Made by a program: the position numbers and the translations under genes | Shown here: piece by piece, positions 34,631-43,229 of the stretch | How positions within the stretch are numbered: the stretch's first letter is position 1 | How the letters are laid out: each line of letters begins with the position of its first letter | Notes under the pieces: generated by a model | Told to the model about the DNA's origin: nothing | Database searches by the model: none | The model's input: only the letters and a program-made list of their open reading frames with translations | Assembly: GCA_964531325.1 (NCBI GenBank) | Contig: CAZHCW010000018.1 | Coordinates: 1-64,000, forward strand | Direction: 5' to 3' | Origin: UTCHB3 sp964531325 | GTDB taxonomy: Bacteria > Bacteroidota > Ignavibacteria > Ignavibacteriales > Ignavibacteriaceae | Length of the DNA: 64,000 bases

Positions 34631-36007
34631 TTATTTCTCGAATCCAAGTCGTTGAAGTCCGTTTATAATCAATTTATCTTTCATAAAATATTTCCAGACA
34701 AAATTGTTTTTGTAGTTTTCGATCATCAAAACAATGGGTCCTTGATCGATCCCAATTCTGTCGCTTGCTGTCCAGCCCGCTGTGGGATTAAATGAATCCT
34801 GGAATCCATATTTGGTCCAGAGCCCTGCTTCCCCATATTTATACTTTAAATTCATAAGAGTTGGAATGGCTATTTCGGGTGCAAAAGGAATTGATCCACC
34901 GGCAGCAGTTGGAGCAATTGTTCCATCTTCATTCCAATTATCCCCTTTTTTTGCAAAACCTCTTGCAGAGTAGTCAAGAAATTTATAACCATCTTTGTTA
35001 AATTTTTCACCGGGACCATCACATGCCGAAAATCCCCAGGTAAATTCATCGTAACCGACCCATTTTTTTGGATTTTCCATTGCATAAAACTGCTGTGTAT
35101 AAGTTGCTCTGCGGGTGTTTTCCCAATAGTCGATTCCTTTTTCGCGAAGTTTTATATCATATATCCCTCTAAAATCGACAAACATGTGCGAATAATGATG
35201 GCCAAACAATGGAGGAAAAATATAATGATCAAGTCCCGGGTAAGGCGCGTGCCATTCATAATCCCTCAACCAGCGGTCATAGATTTTAACATGATCTTTG
35301 GAGTTGGCTCCTGCTGCCATAAGAAAAATCACAATTGCTTCATTATATCCCCACCAGCAATGATCTATCTGTCCCGTTTCAGGATGCCACCCCATGCTCA
35401 GTCCGTTATAATATTTACTATTCGGATTGTTAATGGTAAAAAAGTCCCAGTCAGCCCTGTCCAAAATCTTTGTGATCCCGTCCCTGATTGCAGTATGAGT
35501 TGGATTATTGTCCGTATAATAGTTTCGTGCAAATATGAGACCGGCAAACAAGAGTCCGGAATCAATTGTGGAGAGTTCAGATTTCCACTCCCTCTTACCC
35601 GTTTTCATATCAAGGAAATGGTAGTAAAAACCTTTATACCCCGTTGCATCAGCCGCTGCACTTTGTTCACTGTTCAGGAGGAAGTTAACAAGATTTAAAG
35701 TGGTTTTTTCTGCAAACTCTTTTGTGATCCAACCTTTTTCTGCACCGAGTGCCCAGATGGGAACTGCAAATCCCGTGGATGCCATACTCGCAGGTGCCCA
35801 ATCGGCTGATCTGTCTTTAACCAGTCCATTTTCCGGATTCAACTCTTCAATAAAAAACAGAAAAGTTTGTTTTTGCAAAGAATCGAGAAAATTTTTCTGC
35901 TGAACGGGTATATCAGTGTATTTTACATATTTATCCGGTTCATACATCTGAGCCACGGAACAGCCACAAAACAGAAGCGTAATTGATAAAAGAAAAAGTT
36001 GTTTCAT
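34631..36007 (-). CDS. GH144-like (glycoamylase-fold) lipoprotein
   Basis: A 458-residue protein with a signal peptide (KQLFLLSITLLFCGC) whose Cys16 could be lipidated, though the lipobox is imperfect. The body is the Glycoamylase domain (PF10091 type), an (alpha/alpha)6 barrel that includes GH144 endo-beta-1,2-glucanases and sophorohydrolases. Features shared with the paralogue at 49363 are GYNEA (E223), DGTIAPTAA, YGFQDSFNP and IDQGPIVLMIENY. It is probably periplasmic or outer-membrane attached. It precedes GH2 in one unit, behind its own start after a terminator at 36069-36094. Substrate specificity inside this family varies, so beta-1,2-glucan is a likely but unproven substrate. Confidence 0.87.
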   Translation of the reverse strand: MKQLFLLSITLLFCGCSVAQMYEPDKYVKYTDIPVQQKNFLDSLQKQTFLFFIEELNPENGLVKDRSADWAPASMASTGFAVPIWALGAEKGWITKEFAEKTTLNLVNFLLNSEQSAAADATGYKGFYYHFLDMKTGKREWKSELSTIDSGLLFAGLIFARNYYTDNNPTHTAIRDGITKILDRADWDFFTINNPNSKYYNGLSMGWHPETGQIDHCWWGYNEAIVIFLMAAGANSKDHVKIYDRWLRDYEWHAPYPGLDHYIFPPLFGHHYSHMFVDFRGIYDIKLREKGIDYWENTRRATYTQQFYAMENPKKWVGYDEFTWGFSACDGPGEKFNKDGYKFLDYSARGFAKKGDNWNEDGTIAPTAAGGSIPFAPEIAIPTLMNLKYKYGEAGLWTKYGFQDSFNPTAGWTASDRIGIDQGPIVLMIENYKNNFVWKYFMKDKLIINGLQRLGFEK

Positions 36008-36068
36008 GTAAATCTCATGTGTGTTAAACTATTTTAATTCAATGCCGGAGTTGCAATAATTGAAAAAA

Positions 36069-36094
36069 AACCGCCGGAATAAAGTCCGGCGGTT
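36069..36094 (-). terminator. Terminator after the TonB/PorV-like unit
   Basis: AACCGCCGGA (36069-36078) and TCCGGCGGTT (36085-36094) form a 10-bp GC-rich stem with a 6-nt loop; on the minus strand it is followed by a T-run. It separates the PorV-like gene from the GH144-like lipoprotein gene. Confidence 0.9.
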
Positions 36095-36116
36095 CAGGAA
36101 TATTAACCAATCAGTA

Positions 36117-37133
36117 TCAGAATCCGATACCAAAAGTGAAACGGTGTGCCTGATCAAGCCTGCCATAGTCTGCCCAGGCATAATCGAACCGGATAACATA
36201 ACCACCCGAGATGGAGGCTTTAACTCCACCACCAAGAACGGCTCCCCCCTCGAGGTCTTCGAGGAAAAGGTTTCTGTATCCACCTCTCACATAAAATATA
36301 TCCAGGAGTTGAAACTCACCACCCAGACTTATACTCTCTTTATTGTCATTGGGATGGAAAGCATCCGCTGTAAGAATGAGTTTATAATCCTTTGAAAATC
36401 TCACAGGATATGACATTCCCACTCTGAATGCTGTTGGGAGACCCCATTCATCCATTCTGAGTTGTGCCGGAAGTTGATCGTTGTCACCATATTTTTTGGG
36501 ATCAAAATCAAAATTAACATAAGCATCTCTTCCCTCATACTTTGCCCGGGGACCAAAGTTCATAAGGGCTGCGCCTATTGTTAATCCGTCCACTTCAACC
36601 TGATATTGAACACCAATATTCAGAGCAAAGCCCGTAAGACTTGAGTGCCAAATTGATTCCTGGAAATAAGTCATCTGCAATCCAACAGAAACTCTATCAG
36701 TGAGCATCAAACCATAACCGAGACCAAGAGCAAAATTAGTAACACTAAATCTCTCACCCGTTCCGAGGGGTTGTTCAACTGTTCTTACATCCATTTCTCC
36801 GGAGTTGAGGGAGGTCATCTGAATTGCCAGAGTACCAATTCCCTGAAGTGGAACACCCACAACAGCATAATTGTAGTTGATATCAGCCAGCCACTTGTTA
36901 TAAGTAAACTGCGCATCTATCTTCTCAAGTCTGCCGAGTGATGCCGGATTATAATAGAGAGAAGTAGCTTCACCATAAAGTGAGGTACCTGCATTTCCCA
37001 ATGCTGCCGCTCTTGCACTTGGTTCAATTTTCAGAAATTGTGCAATTGTTGTGCCTGCCTTGCTCTGAGCAAAGAGGACAGAAACAGGAGCCAACAGAAC
37101 AAAAACCATCACTACATATATTGATCTTTTCAT
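36117..37133 (-). CDS. PorV/PorQ-family outer-membrane protein
   Basis: A 338-residue beta-barrel of the PorV/PorQ (UPF0164-like) family, with a signal peptide (YVVMVFVLLAPVSVLFA/Q), the early motif FLKIEPSARAAALGNAGTSL and the family YYNPASLG, then alternating strands and the ending FTFGIGF. PorV carries T9SS cargo at the outer membrane in Porphyromonas; paralogues are common in Ignavibacteria and may be cargo-specific shuttles or FadL-like porins. AGGAGA lies seven bases before the ATG. It follows the 1081-residue T9SS protein by 11 bp and ends at a strong terminator, closing the TonB-receptor unit. A role in docking that neighbour at the surface is inferred from position. Confidence 0.88.
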   Translation of the reverse strand: MKRSIYVVMVFVLLAPVSVLFAQSKAGTTIAQFLKIEPSARAAALGNAGTSLYGEATSLYYNPASLGRLEKIDAQFTYNKWLADINYNYAVVGVPLQGIGTLAIQMTSLNSGEMDVRTVEQPLGTGERFSVTNFALGLGYGLMLTDRVSVGLQMTYFQESIWHSSLTGFALNIGVQYQVEVDGLTIGAALMNFGPRAKYEGRDAYVNFDFDPKKYGDNDQLPAQLRMDEWGLPTAFRVGMSYPVRFSKDYKLILTADAFHPNDNKESISLGGEFQLLDIFYVRGGYRNLFLEDLEGGAVLGGGVKASISGGYVIRFDYAWADYGRLDQAHRFTFGIGF

Positions 37134-37144
37134 TTTTTTGTCTC

Positions 37145-40100
37145 CTACTTCACAATTGCGAATTTACCGATATGAACACCCGCCGCACCGGCATCTACAT
37201 GGAAGATATACAAACCGGGAGCAGCCTCAAGATTATCCTTGGTTCTGAGGTCCCACGGGACGAATCCTTCAAGAATGTTTCCGTCATGTTGAAGGGTTTG
37301 CACAAGTTCTCCCGTTATCGTATATATTCTAATCGAACAATTTGGAGGAAGATTCCTGAATTCCAGGCGTCTTTCACCTCTTCCCTGAACACCAAATCTC
37401 TGTGGTTCAAAAGAAGCTGCTCCAACATAAGGATTAGGCACAACATACGGTTTTTTGTTGAATTCACTGTTTGCCAGATTTTGATCATATTTTTGTGCAA
37501 TCGATCTGAAAGTGAATTCATCATCCCGGTTGAATGGTTTGTGGAGGGAAAACCTGTACTCATCTCCAAGAGTTGGAGGTACAAGTGGTCCCCGTTGCCA
37601 TTGCCCGGTTGTATCAAGTTTGATATTCCAGGTTGGAATTGCAACATTTGGAGCTTTTGTCTGATATGTTTCGATCTCAATATAATCATCGGGTTCGTCA
37701 AGTGTTTTTGAGTTGTTTTTATCGTAGAACTTAAAATCATACTCAAGAACAGTGCCGTCAGCTTTAATTCCGGTAACTTTAAACATGGCTTGTTTGGCCT
37801 GGAATCCGGGGAATGCTTTTGATGTGTCAAGTACCTGATTACTAAAAACAATTCTTAAGTCTTCAGGATAACCCGGTCTTTTAAGGTTAACAGGTCGAAC
37901 CGCACTGTATCTAATGCCCAAAACTGAATTGGTTGAGCTGCCAGAAATAAATCCGGTTTTTGTTGAATCAACTCTAAATGTATCGATCGTGGAGACAACG
38001 GGAAGAAGTCCCAAAGCAGTTGGTCCCGAACCCAATCCTTTAAAATCAGACCCGAGTCTAAAAAGGGTGTCTCCCGTAGTTTCATCAACCAATCTGTAAA
38101 GTTCAGCTTTTACACTGTCATCCTGACTTATAAACGAAACCTTAAAGAGATGGTTTTCAGGCACTTCTGCCGGATTAACCACCAACACTTTCACCTCGCC
38201 AAAGCCATTTCCTTTGCTGTGAACAAGGTTCTCGGTTGTTGCAGGTACATATCCCATTGCATTGGGATTGGGAATTACTTCTACAACATTTTTCGGAAGA
38301 ACAGTTCCACCACGAAGAGTTTGTGTGACTGAATATGCATTCTCCGAAGGGAAAAGTTCAAGACTGTCTGATCCTTTATCGTAAGCAACTACTGCATAAT
38401 AATATTTTTGACCATTCACCACTGTGGTATCTTTGTAGGTATGTTTTATTCCTGTGTCATCACCAAGATAGTACGCAACACCTTTAACCGTGGTTTTTGA
38501 ATATCCCAGAACACCATTTTTTAGATCAAACTGTGCAAGAGCCTTACCAAATGGCATCGGTTCAGTACCCGTTCCACTATATATGGTTTTAATGTCATTA
38601 AAATTGGGATCGGTGCTTCTGTAAATCTTGTAACCTTCAAAATCGTTTTCGCTGGTTACAGGATCAAAAGCTCTTTCTGAAGCTTCATCCCATGACAATG
38701 TAACGAATCCATCCCCTGCAAACGCAGTGGTGGTTGGTGTTGGAGGTGGAACCGCAAACTGGTAGTTGGCTTTGTAAATTTTTCCAACTATCTTAACATT
38801 GTTTTTAAGCTCACGAAGATCCCTGCCAAACGCAAGAGCAAGGCTGAATCTTTCGGTTTTTCCTGCCGGGAGTTTAAAAGGTCCTGATGCAAAAAGGAAA
38901 CCGATATTAAGGTTTGTTCTTGTGATGGCAGCATCAAAAGAAGAGTCAGGACTCGAGAAATTTTTGTATAATCTTTCGGGCCATCCTCTTCCATCATCGT
39001 AAAACACGATGTTGTCAGTTTGTCCACCACCGGCAGGATCGTTGATTCTGTTAAATTTGAAGCCGGTTAAACCGACCTGATCAGATTCATCAACATCCAC
39101 TTTATCAAATCCGGGTTCACCATTCGTGGGTATCCCATCATTTTCACCGGCATCGTTGGTGCCAAATACACCATCTTCGCCGGTATCGTTAAAATCGGCG
39201 ACCCAATCCATATCCTCATCGCCTGTCCACCAGATACCTCTTTTATAAGCAGGTCTGCTTTCGAGGGGACCATAAGTGGCTTCAAAATCAGCGATTGCAT
39301 AATTGGCAGTTGCGTAATTGCGGATGTTATCCTGACCGGTGATCAAGATACCGGGACCACTGTCTCTTTTTTCATCCCTGATGCCGTCTTTGTCGTTGTC
39401 AAGGCCATCATACTGGTTACCCGGGGTTTCAAGATAAGAATATCCGAGGTATCCGGTTGGACCCTTAACACCATTTCCGTAGAAATCCCATGTATAAACA
39501 AGGTTAATTCCCTCTTCTTTGGTGAAATAAGCGTTATCATCATCAGATTCTGGATAGGGGTCTTTTCCTTTACCGGAACCACCCACACCGGAATCCATAT
39601 AAAGTCCAAAGATTATATTGTCATTATAATCGGTGGTTCCTTCATTTGTAATATCATAATGGAAAAAGAGAACATCAGATGCCTGGGGATTATTCCACTG
39701 GAAACCTCTCTGTTCAATCCTTAGACCAAGCCCTCTGCGGGTACGGTCACGACTGTCGGGATAAAAATCCCATGCATCATAAAAGTTATCGTCGAGAACA
39801 ACAAAACTTTCCTGCATTTCGAGTTTAGGAACCTTGCCAAAATAGCCGTTCCATGATCCTGCCCAACCCGGATCGGTAACATCATCCATTTTATTTTGCC
39901 ACTTGTTTGGCCAGGTTCTTGGATCGTTTGATAGAGCCACCGACCTGCCCACATTTATTGTTGGGTCGTCCTGATGATAGCCGGGCCGGGGTTCATAACG
40001 CATCGTTTTACCGGTAAGGGGACTTTGAGTCTGCCTTTCCCTGTAACCCGATTGCATCATATAAGCCACTTTTCCGTTTTCCTGCATAATTTTTGCAAGA

Positions 40101-40390
40101 ACAAAAGGAGTGATACCATCTGTATAATTTTCACCCGATCCTTTAGGAATCTCAACCGAATGAAAAACGGTTAAATCAACTTTTAACGGATCAGGGGGAT
40201 AATCACCCACCATCCCGTAATTGTAAAAACGGGTACGAATGTTGTTAAAATCGTGCTCACCCATTCTTTCAGCATCTATTCTGCCTCTTAGTTCGGGGGG
40301 CACCTGTGCATACATCAGACCGGGGAAGATGGTGAACAATATCACCAACATCGCGGTTTTAACTCTGATATCAGGTTTTTTAAAATTCAT
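37145..40390 (-). CDS. Large secreted surface protein with T9SS sorting-like C-terminus
   Basis: A 1081-residue protein started at the ATG at 40390, which has GGAGG seven bases upstream and opens a signal peptide (VKTAMLVILFTIFPGLMYA/Q); a further ATG 24 bases upstream lacks a site. The middle has acidic, calcium-binding-like loops (GLDNDKDGIRDEK, DTGEDGVFGTNDAGEND) and a FN3-like domain (about 560-690, VTLSWDEASERAFDPVTSEN). The end (RLEFRNLPPNCSIRIYTITG, then APGLYIFHVDAG) is a sorting-type fold. No catalytic domain is recognised. Lying between the TonB receptor and the PorV-like gene with gaps of 26 and 11 bp, it may act as the surface ligand-binding partner of the receptor, in place of SusD. 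Confidence 0.8.
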   Translation of the reverse strand: MNFKKPDIRVKTAMLVILFTIFPGLMYAQVPPELRGRIDAERMGEHDFNNIRTRFYNYGMVGDYPPDPLKVDLTVFHSVEIPKGSGENYTDGITPFVLAKIMQENGKVAYMMQSGYRERQTQSPLTGKTMRYEPRPGYHQDDPTINVGRSVALSNDPRTWPNKWQNKMDDVTDPGWAGSWNGYFGKVPKLEMQESFVVLDDNFYDAWDFYPDSRDRTRRGLGLRIEQRGFQWNNPQASDVLFFHYDITNEGTTDYNDNIIFGLYMDSGVGGSGKGKDPYPESDDDNAYFTKEEGINLVYTWDFYGNGVKGPTGYLGYSYLETPGNQYDGLDNDKDGIRDEKRDSGPGILITGQDNIRNYATANYAIADFEATYGPLESRPAYKRGIWWTGDEDMDWVADFNDTGEDGVFGTNDAGENDGIPTNGEPGFDKVDVDESDQVGLTGFKFNRINDPAGGGQTDNIVFYDDGRGWPERLYKNFSSPDSSFDAAITRTNLNIGFLFASGPFKLPAGKTERFSLALAFGRDLRELKNNVKIVGKIYKANYQFAVPPPTPTTTAFAGDGFVTLSWDEASERAFDPVTSENDFEGYKIYRSTDPNFNDIKTIYSGTGTEPMPFGKALAQFDLKNGVLGYSKTTVKGVAYYLGDDTGIKHTYKDTTVVNGQKYYYAVVAYDKGSDSLELFPSENAYSVTQTLRGGTVLPKNVVEVIPNPNAMGYVPATTENLVHSKGNGFGEVKVLVVNPAEVPENHLFKVSFISQDDSVKAELYRLVDETTGDTLFRLGSDFKGLGSGPTALGLLPVVSTIDTFRVDSTKTGFISGSSTNSVLGIRYSAVRPVNLKRPGYPEDLRIVFSNQVLDTSKAFPGFQAKQAMFKVTGIKADGTVLEYDFKFYDKNNSKTLDEPDDYIEIETYQTKAPNVAIPTWNIKLDTTGQWQRGPLVPPTLGDEYRFSLHKPFNRDDEFTFRSIAQKYDQNLANSEFNKKPYVVPNPYVGAASFEPQRFGVQGRGERRLEFRNLPPNCSIRIYTITGELVQTLQHDGNILEGFVPWDLRTKDNLEAAPGLYIFHVDAGAAGVHIGKFAIVK

Positions 40391-40416
40391 TTTAAGACCT
40401 CCACATTTGTGCATGG

Positions 40417-43077
40417 TTATTTACTCCTGAAAGAAATACCAATTTCAATTTTTCTTGGTTCATAATATCTGCCCGGGTTCTGAAGTGAAGCTCTGTCGGC
40501 AAATGAATTAACTGAATAATCGGGACTTCCCGTATTTGCAAATACAAATCCATTAACAAAATTGGTGTTAAGCACATTTGTCGCTCTGGCAAATATGCTC
40601 AAATTGATAAAGGAGAGCTCAAAATATTTTTCAGCTCTTAAATCAAGCAAAACAAATCCGTCTTTTTGTCCCGAATTGGTTTCAAGATCTGCGTTGAAAC
40701 CGGTACCAATAGCAGGAGTATAAGGCATTCCGCTGCCAAATCTCAAAATTGCAGCAATCGTAAAATCGGAAGGCTGGATGTATATTGCCGTGAAATTAAG
40801 TGTATGCCTCTGATCCCAGCCAAAAGGAACATCACGAGGTCTGGGGTCTTTTCCGGCAGCAGCTCTGTTTGCAGTTTCATACGGATCACTTGCGTTTCCT
40901 CTCGCCCACTGCATAGTGTAATCCACTGAGGCAGTAATTGGACCAAGTTTTCTCATTTCGAATGCAAGTGTAAAGCCATATACTGATCCAAAATCGATGT
41001 TTGTCATTCTTGGATAATCAGCAGCCGCATAAGTTGAAATGAATTCGGCACCGAGAAGGTCTCTTATATCTTTGTAGAATACAGTAACTTCGCCACCAAA
41101 TACTTCGTTGAACGCCTGTTTCAATCCACCTTCATATTGAACGGTGAGCTGTGGTTTCAGATCAGGATTTCCCATCGTTCCGTATGAAATTCCACCATCT
41201 TGAAGGTCTTTCAAAATTGTGTAATTGGAATTGGAATAAAGGTCTGCCAATCCCGGCATCTGATAAAAATGACCGTATGCGAAATAAACTGAAGACATCG
41301 CAGTAAGCGGGAAACTGAAACCAAGTCGTGGAGCAATTGCAAATTTTGCGGTGGTTGGTTTCAAAACTGACTGAGGAGCTCCTGAAATTGAATTTGCAGG
41401 ATTTGCAGGATCACTTGGCACTTCAGCATGGGCATCATAATATTCAAGTCTTATGCCGCCTCGAACAACAAGATCTCCAAGTTCAAGCCTGTCCTGAAGA
41501 TAAAATGCGTATTGTTTTGGAAAATATCTGTCAATTCTTGGATCATTTATCAGGGTTGGTTTATCCTTTGCAACAAGAGTGGCAACACCGTCAACAATGG
41601 TAGTCTGCAAAAATCCGGGTGACCCAAACTGAATGTCTGAAATCTGTCCCTCAAATCCGGCTTCAACCATGTTGGTTCTGTTGAGCTGCCAGGTAAAATC
41701 ACCTTTTGCAATTATACTGTTGGTTTTTTGGATGTATCTGCCAAGATCAACACCCTGGACAATTGCGCCAAGTTCGTAGTTGTTATCACTTTTGAACTCA
41801 CCCGCAGAGATATACCGGGGATCAAAAACCGATTCATACATGTAAGATTTATAATCGAAATAGTTCTGACGAACACTCAATTTATAAAACATCGACGATG
41901 AGAGGGTGTGTGTAAAATCGAGCCCGTGCGAAATTGATGAAGTGTTGTTTGGCTTGTTACCATCGGGATTGAGGCGCAATCCATAATTGTAATAGTAACT
42001 CTCAATTGAATTCATTATCGCTTGATAACTGATACTGATGTTATTAAGAGAGGTGTTTGTGAGTTTAAATTGTCCGCTCCACTCCCTTGTTGTATTCATC
42101 GGAACAAGTTCGTTGTCACCAGTTGGATTAAATACTTTCCCTTCGAGGTCATTCCTGTCGGTAGGCAAAAATCTTCTTGTTCCATAAAGATATCCGTCGC
42201 CGGCATATCTTCTTCCTGAAATGAGGAAGGTAGTCTGTGGAAGATAAGTTGGACCTGAAAGGGTTAACTGATAATTCTGTATTCCGAGAGGTCGAAGTTT
42301 GTCAACATTTGGATAACGATCACTATCAGTTGTATAATAACTTCCACCGTAAAATTCACCCGAGTATTCAAACTTGTCACTTCCCGTTCTGAGAACTGCG
42401 TTTACCACTCCCGACATTGCCTGACCATATTTTGCATCAAAAGTACCGGAGATTACCTGAACTTCCTGCAATACCGACTTGTCAAGCAACAGAGTTGACG
42501 AATTGTTAAACGGGTTGTTTATTGAAACACCATCGACCTGATATTGCACTTCACCAAGCCTGCCTCCTCTAAAGTGACCATCAACCACACCTGCTTGAAG
42601 GTTTACAATCTGACCCAGATCCTGAACCGGTAAGAGGTCGATTTCCTCTTTCGAAACATTTACCACAGAAGAAGTTTGGTTAAACTCGACCAATGGTTTA
42701 TCGGCTGTTACAATAACTGTTTCAGTTATAAAAGAAGTACTCTGTAGAACTACATCTATTTTAGTTGTCTGGTCGGTAGAGATTGCGATTGATTCAATCT
42801 TCTTCGATTGAAAACCTGTATATCTGAACTCGGCAGAATATGTACCGGCTCTCATATTTAAGACCGCATAATATCCGTCATAATCGGTTACTGCCCCTTT
42901 ATTGGTCCCCTCAATAATAACGGTGGCACCTATAAGCGGCTGACCATTCTCATCGGTAACTCTGCCTGCCATCTTTCCGGCTGTTTGTGACATTACCTCC
43001 GATGAGAGCAGAACCATAAAGAAAAATAAAAAGATTATAACCGGAATCTTTTGAAAATTGTAACCGGTTTTTTTCAT
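40417..43077 (-). CDS. TonB-dependent receptor with carboxypeptidase-like domain
   Basis: An 886-residue outer-membrane receptor. Order: signal peptide (IPVIIFLFFFMVLLSSEVMS/Q), CarboxypepD_reg-like beta-sandwich (about 35-115, GRVTDENGQPLIGATVIIEG), plug (about 120-235, with VDGVSINNPF and SGTFDAKYGQAMSGVVNAVL) and a 22-strand-type barrel ending ...YEPRKIEIGISFRSK. Such receptors use TonB-ExbBD energy to import large ligands. SusC-type receptors of glycan loci are usually longer and paired with SusD; no SusD is encoded here. Following genes on the transcript are the 1081-residue surface protein and the PorV-like barrel. The ligand is presumed to be a glucan oligosaccharide from the locus context. 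Confidence 0.9.
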   Translation of the reverse strand: MKKTGYNFQKIPVIIFLFFFMVLLSSEVMSQTAGKMAGRVTDENGQPLIGATVIIEGTNKGAVTDYDGYYAVLNMRAGTYSAEFRYTGFQSKKIESIAISTDQTTKIDVVLQSTSFITETVIVTADKPLVEFNQTSSVVNVSKEEIDLLPVQDLGQIVNLQAGVVDGHFRGGRLGEVQYQVDGVSINNPFNNSSTLLLDKSVLQEVQVISGTFDAKYGQAMSGVVNAVLRTGSDKFEYSGEFYGGSYYTTDSDRYPNVDKLRPLGIQNYQLTLSGPTYLPQTTFLISGRRYAGDGYLYGTRRFLPTDRNDLEGKVFNPTGDNELVPMNTTREWSGQFKLTNTSLNNISISYQAIMNSIESYYYNYGLRLNPDGNKPNNTSSISHGLDFTHTLSSSMFYKLSVRQNYFDYKSYMYESVFDPRYISAGEFKSDNNYELGAIVQGVDLGRYIQKTNSIIAKGDFTWQLNRTNMVEAGFEGQISDIQFGSPGFLQTTIVDGVATLVAKDKPTLINDPRIDRYFPKQYAFYLQDRLELGDLVVRGGIRLEYYDAHAEVPSDPANPANSISGAPQSVLKPTTAKFAIAPRLGFSFPLTAMSSVYFAYGHFYQMPGLADLYSNSNYTILKDLQDGGISYGTMGNPDLKPQLTVQYEGGLKQAFNEVFGGEVTVFYKDIRDLLGAEFISTYAAADYPRMTNIDFGSVYGFTLAFEMRKLGPITASVDYTMQWARGNASDPYETANRAAAGKDPRPRDVPFGWDQRHTLNFTAIYIQPSDFTIAAILRFGSGMPYTPAIGTGFNADLETNSGQKDGFVLLDLRAEKYFELSFINLSIFARATNVLNTNFVNGFVFANTGSPDYSVNSFADRASLQNPGRYYEPRKIEIGISFRSK

Positions 43078-43176
43078 GCTTACTCCAGTATGTATGTTGT
43101 TTGGAGAATATTAATTGTGACGAGTGAAATTTTGCCCGACTGATATAATCCACCGGGAACAGTTTCCATTAAATTA

Positions 43177-43208
43177 ATGACGAGTGACATTCAATTGTCA
43201 CCCGTCAT
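43177..43208. repeat. Long hairpin of TGACGAGTGAC-type repeats
   Basis: ATGACGAGTGACA (43177-43189) pairs with TGTCACCCGTCAT (43196-43208), one mismatch, 6-nt loop. A further direct copy, GTGACGAGTGAAAT, is at 43117-43130 and a partial TCGTCACAA at 43216. It sits between the CBM9-like gene stop and the TonB-receptor start, so it could act as an attenuator, processing site or repeat-family member; it lacks a T-run. Confidence 0.6.
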
Positions 43209-43229
43209 CAACAAATCGTCACAAATAGA

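Noticed and set aside
35186..35698. 170-codon plus-strand open frame
   Set aside because: Antisense to the GH144-like lipoprotein gene, whose conserved motifs cover the same bases.
36117..37133. Calling the PorV-like protein the core T9SS PorV
   Set aside because: The PorV/PorQ family has many paralogues in this phylum and no other T9SS machinery gene is nearby, so only the family name is justified.
43177..43208. Terminator after the CBM9-like gene
   Set aside because: The hairpin is long and strong but has no T-run on either strand, and related direct copies nearby suggest a repeat family.
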